A stretch of 64,000 nt of DNA, from the NCBI GenBank assembly GCA_040757775.1, contig JBFLWQ010000012.1, positions 25,635-89,634 of the forward strand. Direction: 5' to 3'. This document shows positions 36,812 to 45,731 of this stretch, piece by piece. Made by a program: the position numbers and the translations under genes. The notes under the pieces were generated by a model. The model saw only the letters and a program-made list of their open reading frames with translations. It ran no database searches and had not been told where the DNA came from. The DNA comes from Thermodesulfobacteriota bacterium (GTDB lineage Bacteria; Desulfobacterota; UBA8473). Position 1 is the stretch's first letter; each line of letters begins with the position of its first letter.

Positions 36812-39457
36812 CTAAGCAGTTACAGTGTTTCTCAAGTTGTAATTTCCTATCAGAAAATTCTTTGCCAATGCCTCAACACTGGCTTCATTATTCATCAACA
36901 TATCCATCTGGCGGGTGAACTGGAGCAGTCGTCCAATCACGTCCAGTTTATCTTCAATAAGAGACATCTCGTGTTTTTGGTAACGGGCGTCTACCCGGTC
37001 TCCGGTGACCTCAACTGTAAAATCAAGTGATTGAAAGATTATAGCAATAGCCCGGACACGTCTGTTTCTGCGGATATCGTCGGCAGCACCACCCTTGAAA
37101 GAGAATGTTATATAATTCATGCTAGGTGTCGGACTACAGTAGGAATCCAGTATGCTGTAATGGTAGCCCACGCGGGAGCTAAAATTTAGATATTTGTCAG
37201 AAATAATGGCATAGCTGCGATCACCGAACCTTTCTGCTTTAGAAGGAGGGGAGAGCATCTGCTCTCTCATAACAGATAAAAAGCCTTTAAACTCCACAGG
37301 GCGTAATTGACTTTTCTGAAAATCTTCATGCATTATTCCTCTAAGGAGGGCATTGAAGGGAATCGAAGCAATCTTATCAGGAGGTACACTTTTGAGATGC
37401 ACGTTGGTTTCCGTTAGACCACCTCCCAAATCAATAACATACAGGTCGAGCGGAACGAAGTCCTTTAATTTAAAAGCTACTCCCTTTTTGTCAGACACAA
37501 AATCGCTGAGTTGAAACATCTCAGTATATGAGAATTCATGTACCATCCGGCTGATATCGTGAAGGGACTGACAAAATGAGGGAGTGAAGTTGGGTGACTT
37601 GGGGTCCAGAAGATGCAAAGGTATAATCCAATCACTGACCCCCCTCAGAACCCTGTATACCGGTGTATCCTTCATGGGGCATTCACAGGCATTCTGGAAG
37701 GACTCTAATTCAGGGACTATTCCCTGATATACCCTTCCTGAATAGGCATCCACGGTGACTTCCATACCGGTGGGGATAGTGGCTGTGGCTACCCTGGCAT
37801 TCACGATGGCAGGCACCGAGAACTCCCTTGCAAGAGATGCCATATGTCCTGCTATATTTCCCAGATCGGTGATGATCGCCCTGGTTTTGTTCATGACCAT
37901 AACAAACTTCGGGGATGAGTGCCTGGCCACCAGAACCGCCCCATCAGGGAAATTCAACAGATCTTGATCTGAAGCTACATGAAATGCCGGTCCGAAACCT
38001 ACCCCTGCAGAGGCTGTTCCCCCTTTTTCGATTAGGAGGGGGTATGCTGTCAAGACAGGGGTGAGGGGATAGCCTTTTCCATAGTCTTCTACGCGGAGGG
38101 GGCGGCTTTGCAGGATAAAGAGACGTCCGTACCTGTCGAGGGCCCACTCGATATCCTGGGGGGACCCATAGTGTTCCTCAAGTTTGAGGGCGTAGGCGGC
38201 AAGAATATCAATCTCTTCCTGTGATAGGCAAGGTTTATCCTGAAACTTATCTTCCACAGGAACTTCCATCAAACCCCCATCGGGCTTACTGACCAACTTA
38301 ACTGTCTTGTGGGAGATCTCGGCTGCTATTGTTTGTCGGTTTTTGTCTACCGTGTAATTGTCCGGTGTGATAACCCCATCCACGGCATAGGGACCCAGCC
38401 CCCATACCGCTGTAATGATTGTATTCTCTTCAAACAAGTTTAATGGATTTCGCGAATACATTACGCCGCTGGCTGCAGATTCTACCATTTCAAGGCAGGC
38501 GACACTCATGGCGACATCTTCGTCCCTTATCCCTTTGTTGAGGCGATAGGCAATCGCCCGAGGAGAATAGAGACTGGCTACGATTTCCTTATATGCTTGA
38601 ATGATTTGCTCCGAGGGTACGTTTAGTTTGGATAAGTATTGGCCAGCGTAGGAAAGCTCACTGTCCTCTCCGATCGCGCTGCTACGCATGGATACTCTTA
38701 TTCCGCAGTCTTCAGAAAGTTTTGCATATGCCAGGAGGATGGCATCTTCCAGTTCAGCAGGAACCCGGGCTGAGGTAATTAACTGCTGGATATCCTCACT
38801 GGTAGTATTAATGGTTTCCGGATTATCAGGGTCAATTTCCACCTTTTTTTTGCTGATCTCATCAAAGAGTTCGTTGGATACCATAAAAGACTCGAATGCC
38901 CGTGTCGTGATAGCAAACCCTCTGGGTATGGGAAGATGCACCCTGTTATGTATCTCACCCAGGTTGGCATTTTTCCCCCCCACCCAGTCCACCATCTCCG
39001 CATTAATCTGAACGTAAGGTAAAATCAATTCTGTCGGTGGAATCTCCTTTCTCTTGCCCAAAACCTCTTTGATTTTCAGGTTAATCTTTTCGAGGATATC
39101 AAAAAGCAGGGTATAACGGTGACCCGAGAGGTCATCCAGGTTTTTAACCATACGAAGGGTATGAAAAACAGCCTGGTCAGCCCGGGATCTTACATACGAC
39201 ATACCGAAGATCTCCTGTCCCTGGAGTCTCTCCTCTATATCGCTTATTACCGTCAAAAATTTGGCATTTGAGTCCAGCAACATCTTGAAACAGGAATATT
39301 TAAATCGAAAGAGATTGGACAGGGTATCAGGAGAGAAGGTGTCCTTGTTTGGTTTTTTTCTTCTAAAAAGGTTAAAAACAGCGGGCTTAAGCCCGCTGTT
39401 GATCCCACTGTTGAGCCTGCTGTTGAGTTTCCTCAAATAGTTTCCGTAGGTAGGCAT
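36812..39457 (-). CDS. PEP-synthase-like phosphohistidine protein, copy 2
   Basis: 881 residues. Same plan as the gene at 1229: helical N-terminus, ATP-grasp (VGGKNANLGE, VSMRSSAIGEDSELSYAGQY, QDIEWALD...LQSRPLR), phosphohistidine domain with His538 in NIAGHMASLAREFSVPA, and the unrecognised C-terminal domain (VIDLGGG, YHYSILDSYCS, FKGGAADDIRR). No TIM barrel. ATG 39457 follows AGGAAGGGG; a TTG 18 bases upstream is weaker. Residues ~15-30 are translated from copies of the 24-bp palindrome, giving an NSGLKPAV stretch absent from the paralogues. It is in one operon with a receiver, a kinase and an NtrC-type regulator. Confidence 0.87.
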   Translation of the reverse strand: MPTYGNYLRKLNSRLNSGINSGLKPAVFNLFRRKKPNKDTFSPDTLSNLFRFKYSCFKMLLDSNAKFLTVISDIEERLQGQEIFGMSYVRSRADQAVFHTLRMVKNLDDLSGHRYTLLFDILEKINLKIKEVLGKRKEIPPTELILPYVQINAEMVDWVGGKNANLGEIHNRVHLPIPRGFAITTRAFESFMVSNELFDEISKKKVEIDPDNPETINTTSEDIQQLITSARVPAELEDAILLAYAKLSEDCGIRVSMRSSAIGEDSELSYAGQYLSKLNVPSEQIIQAYKEIVASLYSPRAIAYRLNKGIRDEDVAMSVACLEMVESAASGVMYSRNPLNLFEENTIITAVWGLGPYAVDGVITPDNYTVDKNRQTIAAEISHKTVKLVSKPDGGLMEVPVEDKFQDKPCLSQEEIDILAAYALKLEEHYGSPQDIEWALDRYGRLFILQSRPLRVEDYGKGYPLTPVLTAYPLLIEKGGTASAGVGFGPAFHVASDQDLLNFPDGAVLVARHSSPKFVMVMNKTRAIITDLGNIAGHMASLAREFSVPAIVNARVATATIPTGMEVTVDAYSGRVYQGIVPELESFQNACECPMKDTPVYRVLRGVSDWIIPLHLLDPKSPNFTPSFCQSLHDISRMVHEFSYTEMFQLSDFVSDKKGVAFKLKDFVPLDLYVIDLGGGLTETNVHLKSVPPDKIASIPFNALLRGIMHEDFQKSQLRPVEFKGFLSVMREQMLSPPSKAERFGDRSYAIISDKYLNFSSRVGYHYSILDSYCSPTPSMNYITFSFKGGAADDIRRNRRVRAIAIIFQSLDFTVEVTGDRVDARYQKHEMSLIEDKLDVIGRLLQFTRQMDMLMNNEASVEALAKNFLIGNYNLRNTVTA

Positions 39458-39497
39458 CTCTACCCCTTCCTGCAACAGCGGGCTTAAGCCCGCTGTT
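39377..39497. repeat. Two 24-bp palindromes straddling a gene junction
   Basis: AACAGCGGGCTTAAGCCCGCTGTT occurs perfectly at 39377-39400 and 39474-39497, with degenerate half copies (CACTGTTGAGCCTGCTGTTG) at 39406-39424. The first lies in the coding start of the PEP-synthase-like gene 2, the second supplies the last codons and stop (QQRA*) of the receiver gene. Related to the copies at 31639 and 31711. Confidence 0.85.
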
Positions 39498-39879
39498 GTG
39501 CCTCTTCGAGCAGTTTCCTTATGTAGGCATCCTCTACCTTGACCAAGAGATCCTTAACATTGCAGGGCTTAACCACATAGTCATATGCTCCCAATCTCAT
39601 ACCCTCAATACCTGCTTCCACAGAACCATGTCCGGTCAGCAGGATAACCTCTACAAGCGGAGCGATCTTCTTGATCTGCCTCAGGGTTTCTATGCCATCC
39701 ATCCCGGGCATCTTGATGTCAAGAACGGCAACATCGAAAGACCTTTCTCTGATCAGTTCTATTGCCTCGTTACCGCTGCCAACATCAGCAACATCTACAT
39801 TTCTTTTTTTTAACCTGCTGGCCAGAGTCGTTCTGAAATCTTCTTCATCATCTACCAGTAACAAACGGATAGTTTCCAT
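39484..39879 (-). CDS. Stand-alone receiver upstream of PEP-synthase-like gene 2
   Basis: 131 residues from the ATG at 39879 (METIRLLLVDDEED). Receiver with acceptor in VAVLDIKMPGMDG, LLTGHGS and VVKPCNV, then a short helical tail ending in QQRA encoded by a repeat. Open frame extends 38 codons upstream but without family similarity. Only 26 bases separate it from the PEP-synthase-like ATG. It is close in sequence to the receivers at 48325, 50503 and 51522. Confidence 0.92.
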   Translation of the reverse strand: METIRLLLVDDEEDFRTTLASRLKKRNVDVADVGSGNEAIELIRERSFDVAVLDIKMPGMDGIETLRQIKKIAPLVEVILLTGHGSVEAGIEGMRLGAYDYVVKPCNVKDLLVKVEDAYIRKLLEEAQQRA

Positions 39880-40073
39880 ATCTAAATCTTTCTGTATGGT
39901 TCTTCTCCCATTTAGTTGCAAAAAAGGATTCAAGGGTTCAAGGGTTTGTTTTCCAATGATTTTATAAGTCCGTCTCTGGCGGATCCTTTCCACCTCTGCT
40001 ATATCTTTCTGTACCTTCTTTATCTGTGACGTCAGACTGTATTTTTCTTCTTTTCACTCGAATCCTCGACTCC

Positions 40074-42680
40074 TTACCCACTTAAATCCTTGATAATGGA
40101 ATATAGGTCATTCATGATCTTTTCCCTCTGGCTGCTTATGGAGGCATCGTCCAGCATAATCATGTCTAACTGACGGGTGTGTATGATCAGGTAACCTATG
40201 ATTCTGAGTCTCTCTTTCATAAAGTATTCTTCTTGTCCCTCCACGCGGGAAAAAATTGCATCTTCCTTGGCCTCTATACGAAAACCAAATTCCTCAAGGA
40301 TATGGCCGACAAAAAGTGCCCGCCTGACCCTTCTCTTATAGTCAGCAGCTCCCCCCTTGAACTGGAAACTGATATAATTTTCAATGGCTCTTTCACTAAC
40401 CAAAGCCTCCACAATGGAGAAATGGAAGCCAAACCTTGAATGGAGACTGCAAAAATTCTTTGAGATCATAAAATAATTCCGGATTGCATACGAAGAACGG
40501 GTGGATGGATCAAGTGCAGGATTGGTAGTCGCCTGATGTAGAATTGACATAAATCCCTTTGCATTAACCGGCGGTGGTCCCCGCCATGGTATGGCGGTAA
40601 TTCCCTCCCATAGGGCGAGCATGGGGACAGATGAGATGTTTTCCAGTTTAACATGCTTTCCCTTTGTTTCATCCCTGAAACCGTCGTCTAAATCAATGAC
40701 CCAGAACTGCATGGGTACGTCAGTTAGTAGTTGTTTGCTGGCACGCTCTGAAAAATGATGTTCCTTGCCGAAGCTGAACATCTCCCAAACCGCCTTTTCA
40801 TGTGAAAAGCGGGTAATATCATGGAGGGTCTGGCACTTTTGCGGTTTGAAATCCGGGGCATCCGGATCGAGAAGGTTTAAGGGAACGATATGCCGGCTCA
40901 CCTCTTTGAGTATACCATAAACAGGACTGCCTTCCATAAACCTTTTTTTATACTTCGACTGTATTAACAGGGATTCAATAGAGCCCTTATAGATTTTCCG
41001 TCCCTCTGCATCTATCGTTATCAGATCGCCATTCCTCAGTTTATCGGTTGCCCCAGGGATACCAAACAATGCCGGGACATTAAATTCCCTTGCCACGGTT
41101 GCCAGATGGCCGGCAAAACTTCCCTCCTCGGTAACTACCGCTTTGGCACGACTCAGTAAAGCAGCCCATCTGGGCAGAGGCCGAGGAGTAACCATGACAG
41201 CCCCTTCAGGGAATTGGAGGGCGTCCATATCCTTCTTCAGTACAAAAACGGGACCCGAAGCTACACCAGCAGAGGCTGTTATCCCCCCTGCGATGATTAC
41301 AGATCCTGCCTCTAATGGTTCCTCTGTTTTTCCAGAATTCATTCCTTCTGTATCAAACTGTTTAAGCGGCCTGGATTGCAGGATATATATGGAACCATCA
41401 TGGGAGATACCCCACTCAATGTCCTGAGGGAAACCATAGTATTCTTCTATTTTCATCGCGATCCGGGCAAGCTCAAGAACATGGTCATCCGTAAGGGAAG
41501 GGGAAGAGGCTTTATCTCCCGCAAGATCCAGACGGCATACCCCTTCTTCAGGGTAACAGACAAACCTGTATTCCTTGTTCCTGATCTCTTTTTTTACCAC
41601 AGCCATGTTGTTCCTTGAGACAACAAACAGGTCAGATGCCCCGCTGCCGTCAACCACGGATTTTGGAAGCCCCCAGACTGAGTTTATGAAAATCGAACCA
41701 TCTCTCATATCCAGCGGATTACGGGAGTAGGTGACTCCGCCAGACAGCGCATCAATCATAACCATACAACCCACACACATGTCAATATCTTCATCGCGTA
41801 TTCCTCTGTTCAATCTGTAAGCCATAGCTTGCAGACTGTATTTGCTTGCTACGACTTCTTTGTATGCCTGCATGATATTTTCGGCGCTCACGTTCAGTTC
41901 GGAACGATACTGTCCGGCAAAAGATGTTCCAGCAGAATCCTCTGCTAGGGCACTGCTTCGCAGAGATACCGTTATCCCATCCCTGATCTGCTGCTCCATG
42001 TCTCTGTAAGCCCCCATGATTGCCTGTTCAAGGTCGGGAGGGATAGTTGACCGTATGATAAGTTGCTGGATGTCAGCGCTGAGGGCATATAGATGATCGA
42101 TCTGCTCCGTGCTGGAAGACTGAAGGCGACGGTCAATCTCTGTCTGAAGGTCGTTATGGATGAAAAACCTCTGATAGGCAAGGGCTGTGATCACAAAGCC
42201 TTCCGGTGTAGGAAGATGAAGACGGTTTTTTACCTCCCCCAGTCCGGCCATCTTGTTTCCTACCTCATCTGCCATCTCCGTATTGATTTCCCGAAGTGAA
42301 ATAACAAGCCTATCCCCTTTTGGCAGTCTTCTCCTGGAAAGTATCTGATTGATGGACCCCTCAATATCCCTGAATCTGTTGTACAATTCCAGATACTTAT
42401 CAGGGGCGAGTTCATTAAGATTCTGGATGATACGGAAGACGTTGACAGATAAAGCTGTACAGTTTGTCCTTATAAAGGACATGCCAAAAGGGCGCTCCCC
42501 CCCAAGGAACTGTTCTATATCAGCCATTATCTCCAGTGCCTTGTTATTGGCGTTGAGAAGGAGCTTGAAACTATGGTAACGTGCCTTGAAGGTGGAACGA
42601 AGTTCCTCAACGTTAAAGACAAAACGTTGTTTCCGTGGGGGTACTACCCTAAAAAAAATCTTTTTCAGGAAAGGAAGCAC
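40074..42680 (-). CDS. PEP-synthase-like phosphohistidine protein, copy 3
   Basis: 868 residues. ATP-grasp (VGNKMAGLGE, VSLRSSALAEDS, QDIEWGISHDG...LQSRPLK), phosphohistidine domain with His525 in SFAGHLATVAREFNVPA, and the shared C-terminal domain (VIDLDDG, FHFSIVEALV, FKGGAADYKRR). It differs from copies 1 and 2 in the GGK motif (now GNK) and in the LIDLGGG motif (LDDG), so it may have diverged in activity. GTG start at 42680. It ends the TauE/SafE gene run, 8 bases behind a 2-TM protein. Confidence 0.86.
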   Translation of the reverse strand: MLPFLKKIFFRVVPPRKQRFVFNVEELRSTFKARYHSFKLLLNANNKALEIMADIEQFLGGERPFGMSFIRTNCTALSVNVFRIIQNLNELAPDKYLELYNRFRDIEGSINQILSRRRLPKGDRLVISLREINTEMADEVGNKMAGLGEVKNRLHLPTPEGFVITALAYQRFFIHNDLQTEIDRRLQSSSTEQIDHLYALSADIQQLIIRSTIPPDLEQAIMGAYRDMEQQIRDGITVSLRSSALAEDSAGTSFAGQYRSELNVSAENIMQAYKEVVASKYSLQAMAYRLNRGIRDEDIDMCVGCMVMIDALSGGVTYSRNPLDMRDGSIFINSVWGLPKSVVDGSGASDLFVVSRNNMAVVKKEIRNKEYRFVCYPEEGVCRLDLAGDKASSPSLTDDHVLELARIAMKIEEYYGFPQDIEWGISHDGSIYILQSRPLKQFDTEGMNSGKTEEPLEAGSVIIAGGITASAGVASGPVFVLKKDMDALQFPEGAVMVTPRPLPRWAALLSRAKAVVTEEGSFAGHLATVAREFNVPALFGIPGATDKLRNGDLITIDAEGRKIYKGSIESLLIQSKYKKRFMEGSPVYGILKEVSRHIVPLNLLDPDAPDFKPQKCQTLHDITRFSHEKAVWEMFSFGKEHHFSERASKQLLTDVPMQFWVIDLDDGFRDETKGKHVKLENISSVPMLALWEGITAIPWRGPPPVNAKGFMSILHQATTNPALDPSTRSSYAIRNYFMISKNFCSLHSRFGFHFSIVEALVSERAIENYISFQFKGGAADYKRRVRRALFVGHILEEFGFRIEAKEDAIFSRVEGQEEYFMKERLRIIGYLIIHTRQLDMIMLDDASISSQREKIMNDLYSIIKDLSG

Positions 42681-42688
42681 AAAAAAAT

Positions 42689-43408
42689 TTACACCTCTTT
42701 TTTATGACCTGCTTTCATCTCCAGTCCAAGACCTTCAAAAAGGAAGAGGATTGCATAACCCCACCACAGGGTATACAGGACATAAAAGCCTAGCGAAACG
42801 CTTAAGATACCGACACTGGAAGATGCCGATCTCGGTTCGATTTTATAGAAGTTGTATGCTACCTCGATGGCTCTCTTCATCACCTCTTCTACCCAGGTTG
42901 CATCGTTGAATTTCTCCTGTTTTGTCAGTGCCTTGTTCAGTGCCTTGAATCCTTTATGCCAGACAAACAACACCTCTTTTTGAGGAAAGCCGTATTTCTG
43001 GGCAATCTCTTCGCCTCGATTATGGAATACAACATCGGCATTCCTGATCGCCACCTCTAAAATCCTGCCAAGGTCACCATTTACCTTAAGCAGAGTTGAT
43101 CCACTGTCCGACATGCTCACCGAGGCACCCGCTGCGGAGAAGAGTTGCACTACCTTCTTTACCGTCTCTTCGTTATCAAGTTTGATAGCAGCATCAACGC
43201 GGCGACCTTTATACTCCTCGTTTTCTTTTAGAACTTTGGGGATGTAGTACGTTGATCCCTTGGCAATGGAGTTGAAAAGCCGATCTGCAGCCTGGAAGGC
43301 ATTCTGCCCTCCACCAAACACAGGGCTAAACATTATTCCCAGGACAATAAAAAAACTGACAGTTAGAAGAAGACCTTTTCTGAATTCCCTTTTATTTGCC
43401 ACTATCAT
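42689..43408 (-). CDS. Two-helix membrane protein of unknown function (TauE cluster)
   Basis: 239 residues. N-terminal helix or uncleaved signal (~13-33), a ~165-residue extracytoplasmic region (KGSTYYIPKVLKENEEYKGRR, two alpha/beta-like halves) and a second helix near 205-228. Not recognised. It overlaps nothing but sits 4 bases from the TauE gene upstream and 8 bases from PEP-synthase-like gene 3 downstream, with GGGGAGGT before the ATG. Probably a partner of the exporter. Confidence 0.8.
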   Translation of the reverse strand: MIVANKREFRKGLLLTVSFFIVLGIMFSPVFGGGQNAFQAADRLFNSIAKGSTYYIPKVLKENEEYKGRRVDAAIKLDNEETVKKVVQLFSAAGASVSMSDSGSTLLKVNGDLGRILEVAIRNADVVFHNRGEEIAQKYGFPQKEVLFVWHKGFKALNKALTKQEKFNDATWVEEVMKRAIEVAYNFYKIEPRSASSSVGILSVSLGFYVLYTLWWGYAILFLFEGLGLEMKAGHKKEV

Positions 43409-43412
43409 TGTC

Positions 43413-44687
43413 CTATACCTCCCCTCTCAAGACCTTAATGTTGCTGAAAAACTTTCCGATTACCCAGATCGCGAAGATCCCCACGGCAATAAAAAAGAGC
43501 CAGTTACCGATAGTGGTCAGAGTTGCTGCCATAGCCTTGGAGATGTCAATGATTTCCATCTCCCTGAGTTTACCGGGCAGGGCAAACAGCCTGTTGACAA
43601 AACCGGCTATAACGGCTACGGCATAAAAAGCCCTGATATAGATTCCTTTGACAACCGTGGTGGTGAGTGCTCCGAGCTGAATCCCCACCAGGGAGCCGAG
43701 GAGCATTCCCATGGCCAGGGTATAGAAAACGAAGCCGTAGACAGCGTATTGTACAATGGCGGCGTAGCCGGCGGTAAATATGATCTGCAGAATATCTGTC
43801 CCAACTGTAGTAAAAGAAGAAACACCGAGGATGTAAACAAACATGGGAAAGGTCAGAAAGCCTCCGCCTACCCCCATTATTGCCGCAGCGAAACCGACAA
43901 TGGCCCCGCAGATAGCCACAAAAACCGCAGAAATCTTCTTGCCGCCAGGGGTCAGGTCCTGATCAAAGGTAATAAAAGGAGGAATCCTGGCAGATTGCAA
44001 CCTGGCGGGAAGGCCTTTTTCCCCGGATGCCATCTCGGCACCGTGGGGACTTTCTCCCACATGAGCTCCAACTTCTCCCTCCATCTTCCTGAGTCGGAAA
44101 AAATCTATCAAGGCATAGGTACCTAAAAACCCTAATAAGAGGACATAAACAACACTGATGAAGGTGTCACTTAAGACAGGGTTTTTTTCATAAAGTGTCC
44201 TGTTGATTACCCCGCCACCGGTAACCCCTACGACTGATCCGACCAAAAAGGCGATAGCCAGGCCGGTCGAGACATTACCCAGTTTTTTATGAACGACCGT
44301 TCCCATAATAGCCTTGGCGAAGATGTGAAAGAGATCGGTACCCACGGCAAGGATGCCTTTTATCCCGGCACTCATGAGCGCAGGCGTGATGATGAAACCG
44401 CCGCCTGCCCCGATAGCACCGGTAATTAACCCTGCACAGACACCGATGAGTATGGAAACCACAAAAACGAATGTAGTATAGAAGGCAGGGCTATAAGCCT
44501 CCTTTCCGCCCAGGATTGGCGGGAGGTCAGAAGATGCCAGGGCGATCGATCCTAAAATAATTGGTAATAACATCAAACCCAGTATCCATCGCCTCTTCTT
44601 GCTTGTCAATATATTCATAGAGACTTCATACTCCCACTTTGCATGTGCCTTTGCGCCCATCAAAAGCATTTGATACAATTTTCTCAT
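43413..44687 (-). CDS. Sulfite exporter TauE/SafE family protein 1
   Basis: 424 residues from ATG 44687, chosen for AGGAGG nine bases upstream; an upstream start at 44744 is unsupported. A cytoplasmic N-terminus (MRKLYQMLLMGAKAHAKWEY) precedes about eight helices. Two repeated family motifs are visible: GAIGAGGGFIITPALM with AVGTDLFHIF, and GVGGGFLTFPMFVYILGVS with TVGTDILQI. The family exports sulfite, sulfoacetate or related anions. A ~70-residue loop divides the halves. Confidence 0.9.
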   Translation of the reverse strand: MRKLYQMLLMGAKAHAKWEYEVSMNILTSKKRRWILGLMLLPIILGSIALASSDLPPILGGKEAYSPAFYTTFVFVVSILIGVCAGLITGAIGAGGGFIITPALMSAGIKGILAVGTDLFHIFAKAIMGTVVHKKLGNVSTGLAIAFLVGSVVGVTGGGVINRTLYEKNPVLSDTFISVVYVLLLGFLGTYALIDFFRLRKMEGEVGAHVGESPHGAEMASGEKGLPARLQSARIPPFITFDQDLTPGGKKISAVFVAICGAIVGFAAAIMGVGGGFLTFPMFVYILGVSSFTTVGTDILQIIFTAGYAAIVQYAVYGFVFYTLAMGMLLGSLVGIQLGALTTTVVKGIYIRAFYAVAVIAGFVNRLFALPGKLREMEIIDISKAMAATLTTIGNWLFFIAVGIFAIWVIGKFFSNIKVLRGEV

Positions 44688-44740
44688 TAAATAACCTCCT
44701 CTTCCTATACAAATTTTTTGCAAGTACTTAAAAATTATCT

Positions 44741-45535
44741 TCATTCTTGCTTTTGAAGTGAAACGACATAACCCGGTTTAACTTTGCAACCATATTCCGC
44801 CGTTGCCAGCGAGTCAGTTTCAGAGACCTTGTGAACCACCACCGTTCCTACAGGTTTTCCCTTTTCATTAAGGAGATTAAGACAGGTATTGGCCTGGATA
44901 CCATGCTTGGTACCTAGACTAAAGGCGATCTCGTATCCCCCATCACCCTTTATTACCTTATATACCTCTGCCTTTCCCTGCTCAGCCATGAGATGTTCAA
45001 TCTTCCGGGAGAAAAGAAATATACACCCGAATAACACAACAACCAATGGGGCAAGAGAAACAACCGCAGCCCATGGAGAGATATTAAAGTATCGTTTCAT
45101 GAGAGACTTGAAGCTTTGGCGGTAGCCCATATAATCTTTATGAACCCTTATCAGAAAAACAGGGGGTGGCTTTTGGATCTTCTTTCCCTTAATACCCACA
45201 ACCAACTTATAGTCTCCCTGTCTGATACCGGGACTGGTTGTCAGCCTCCCCTGCCACATGTTCTGCCCGAACCAGAAACCTCTCTGGATGGAATCGATGG
45301 AAAGCTGGATTAGACTTGAACTGCTCCTGTAGGTTAGTTCCTGGACACTCTGGACTTTTTCCACCAGTACTCCGTTGATTTCTACAGATGTTCCGGGGAG
45401 AAGATCAAATACATTTATCGGTTGCCTGAATCCGGCAATCAAGGCATCAATAATTAACAGACTCAGAACAATACATAAAACAGCGGCAACCTTTTCCGTG
45501 ATGCTTCTCCACTGCCTGACTTTCTCTACGTCCAT
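44741..45535 (-). CDS. Two-helix membrane protein of unknown function
   Basis: 264 residues. Helix near 16-34, ~110 extracytoplasmic residues, helix near 152-172, then a C-terminal beta-rich domain (YEIAFSLGTKHGIQANTCLNLL, GTVVVHKVSETDSLATAEYG). This last domain looks like the small barrel often seen in FlgA/peptidoglycan-anchoring or exporter accessory proteins, but I cannot name it. It precedes TauE/SafE gene 1. The ATG lies in RAAGMDVEK, a string also found inside TauE/SafE protein 2. Confidence 0.75.
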   Translation of the reverse strand: MDVEKVRQWRSITEKVAAVLCIVLSLLIIDALIAGFRQPINVFDLLPGTSVEINGVLVEKVQSVQELTYRSSSSLIQLSIDSIQRGFWFGQNMWQGRLTTSPGIRQGDYKLVVGIKGKKIQKPPPVFLIRVHKDYMGYRQSFKSLMKRYFNISPWAAVVSLAPLVVVLFGCIFLFSRKIEHLMAEQGKAEVYKVIKGDGGYEIAFSLGTKHGIQANTCLNLLNEKGKPVGTVVVHKVSETDSLATAEYGCKVKPGYVVSLQKQE

Positions 45536-45628
45536 CCCTGCTGCTCTATTCCCTTTTCAAGGTGCCACGGCGGGCGTTGTCCCTCTCTGTCCCCGATCCA
45601 TAAATGCTGTATAAAGACCTTTGAATAA

Positions 45629-45712
45629 ATAAGCACTTTGTCATTTCGACTGGAAGGAGAAATCTATATAGCTTTGGCTTACTCGCTCCTCGCAATGACA
45701 GTTTGTATAAAT
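45629..45712. repeat. Dispersed TGTCATT...AATGACA repeat
   Basis: TTTGTCATTTCGACTGG...CTCGCTCCTCGCAATGACAGTTTG forms an inverted pair (TTGTCATT / AATGACA) in the 195-base gap between a lipoprotein gene and a 2-TM gene. Related to sequences at 20870 and 59582. Confidence 0.5.
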
Positions 45713-45731
45713 TTTCAAAGCTCTCGTATAG

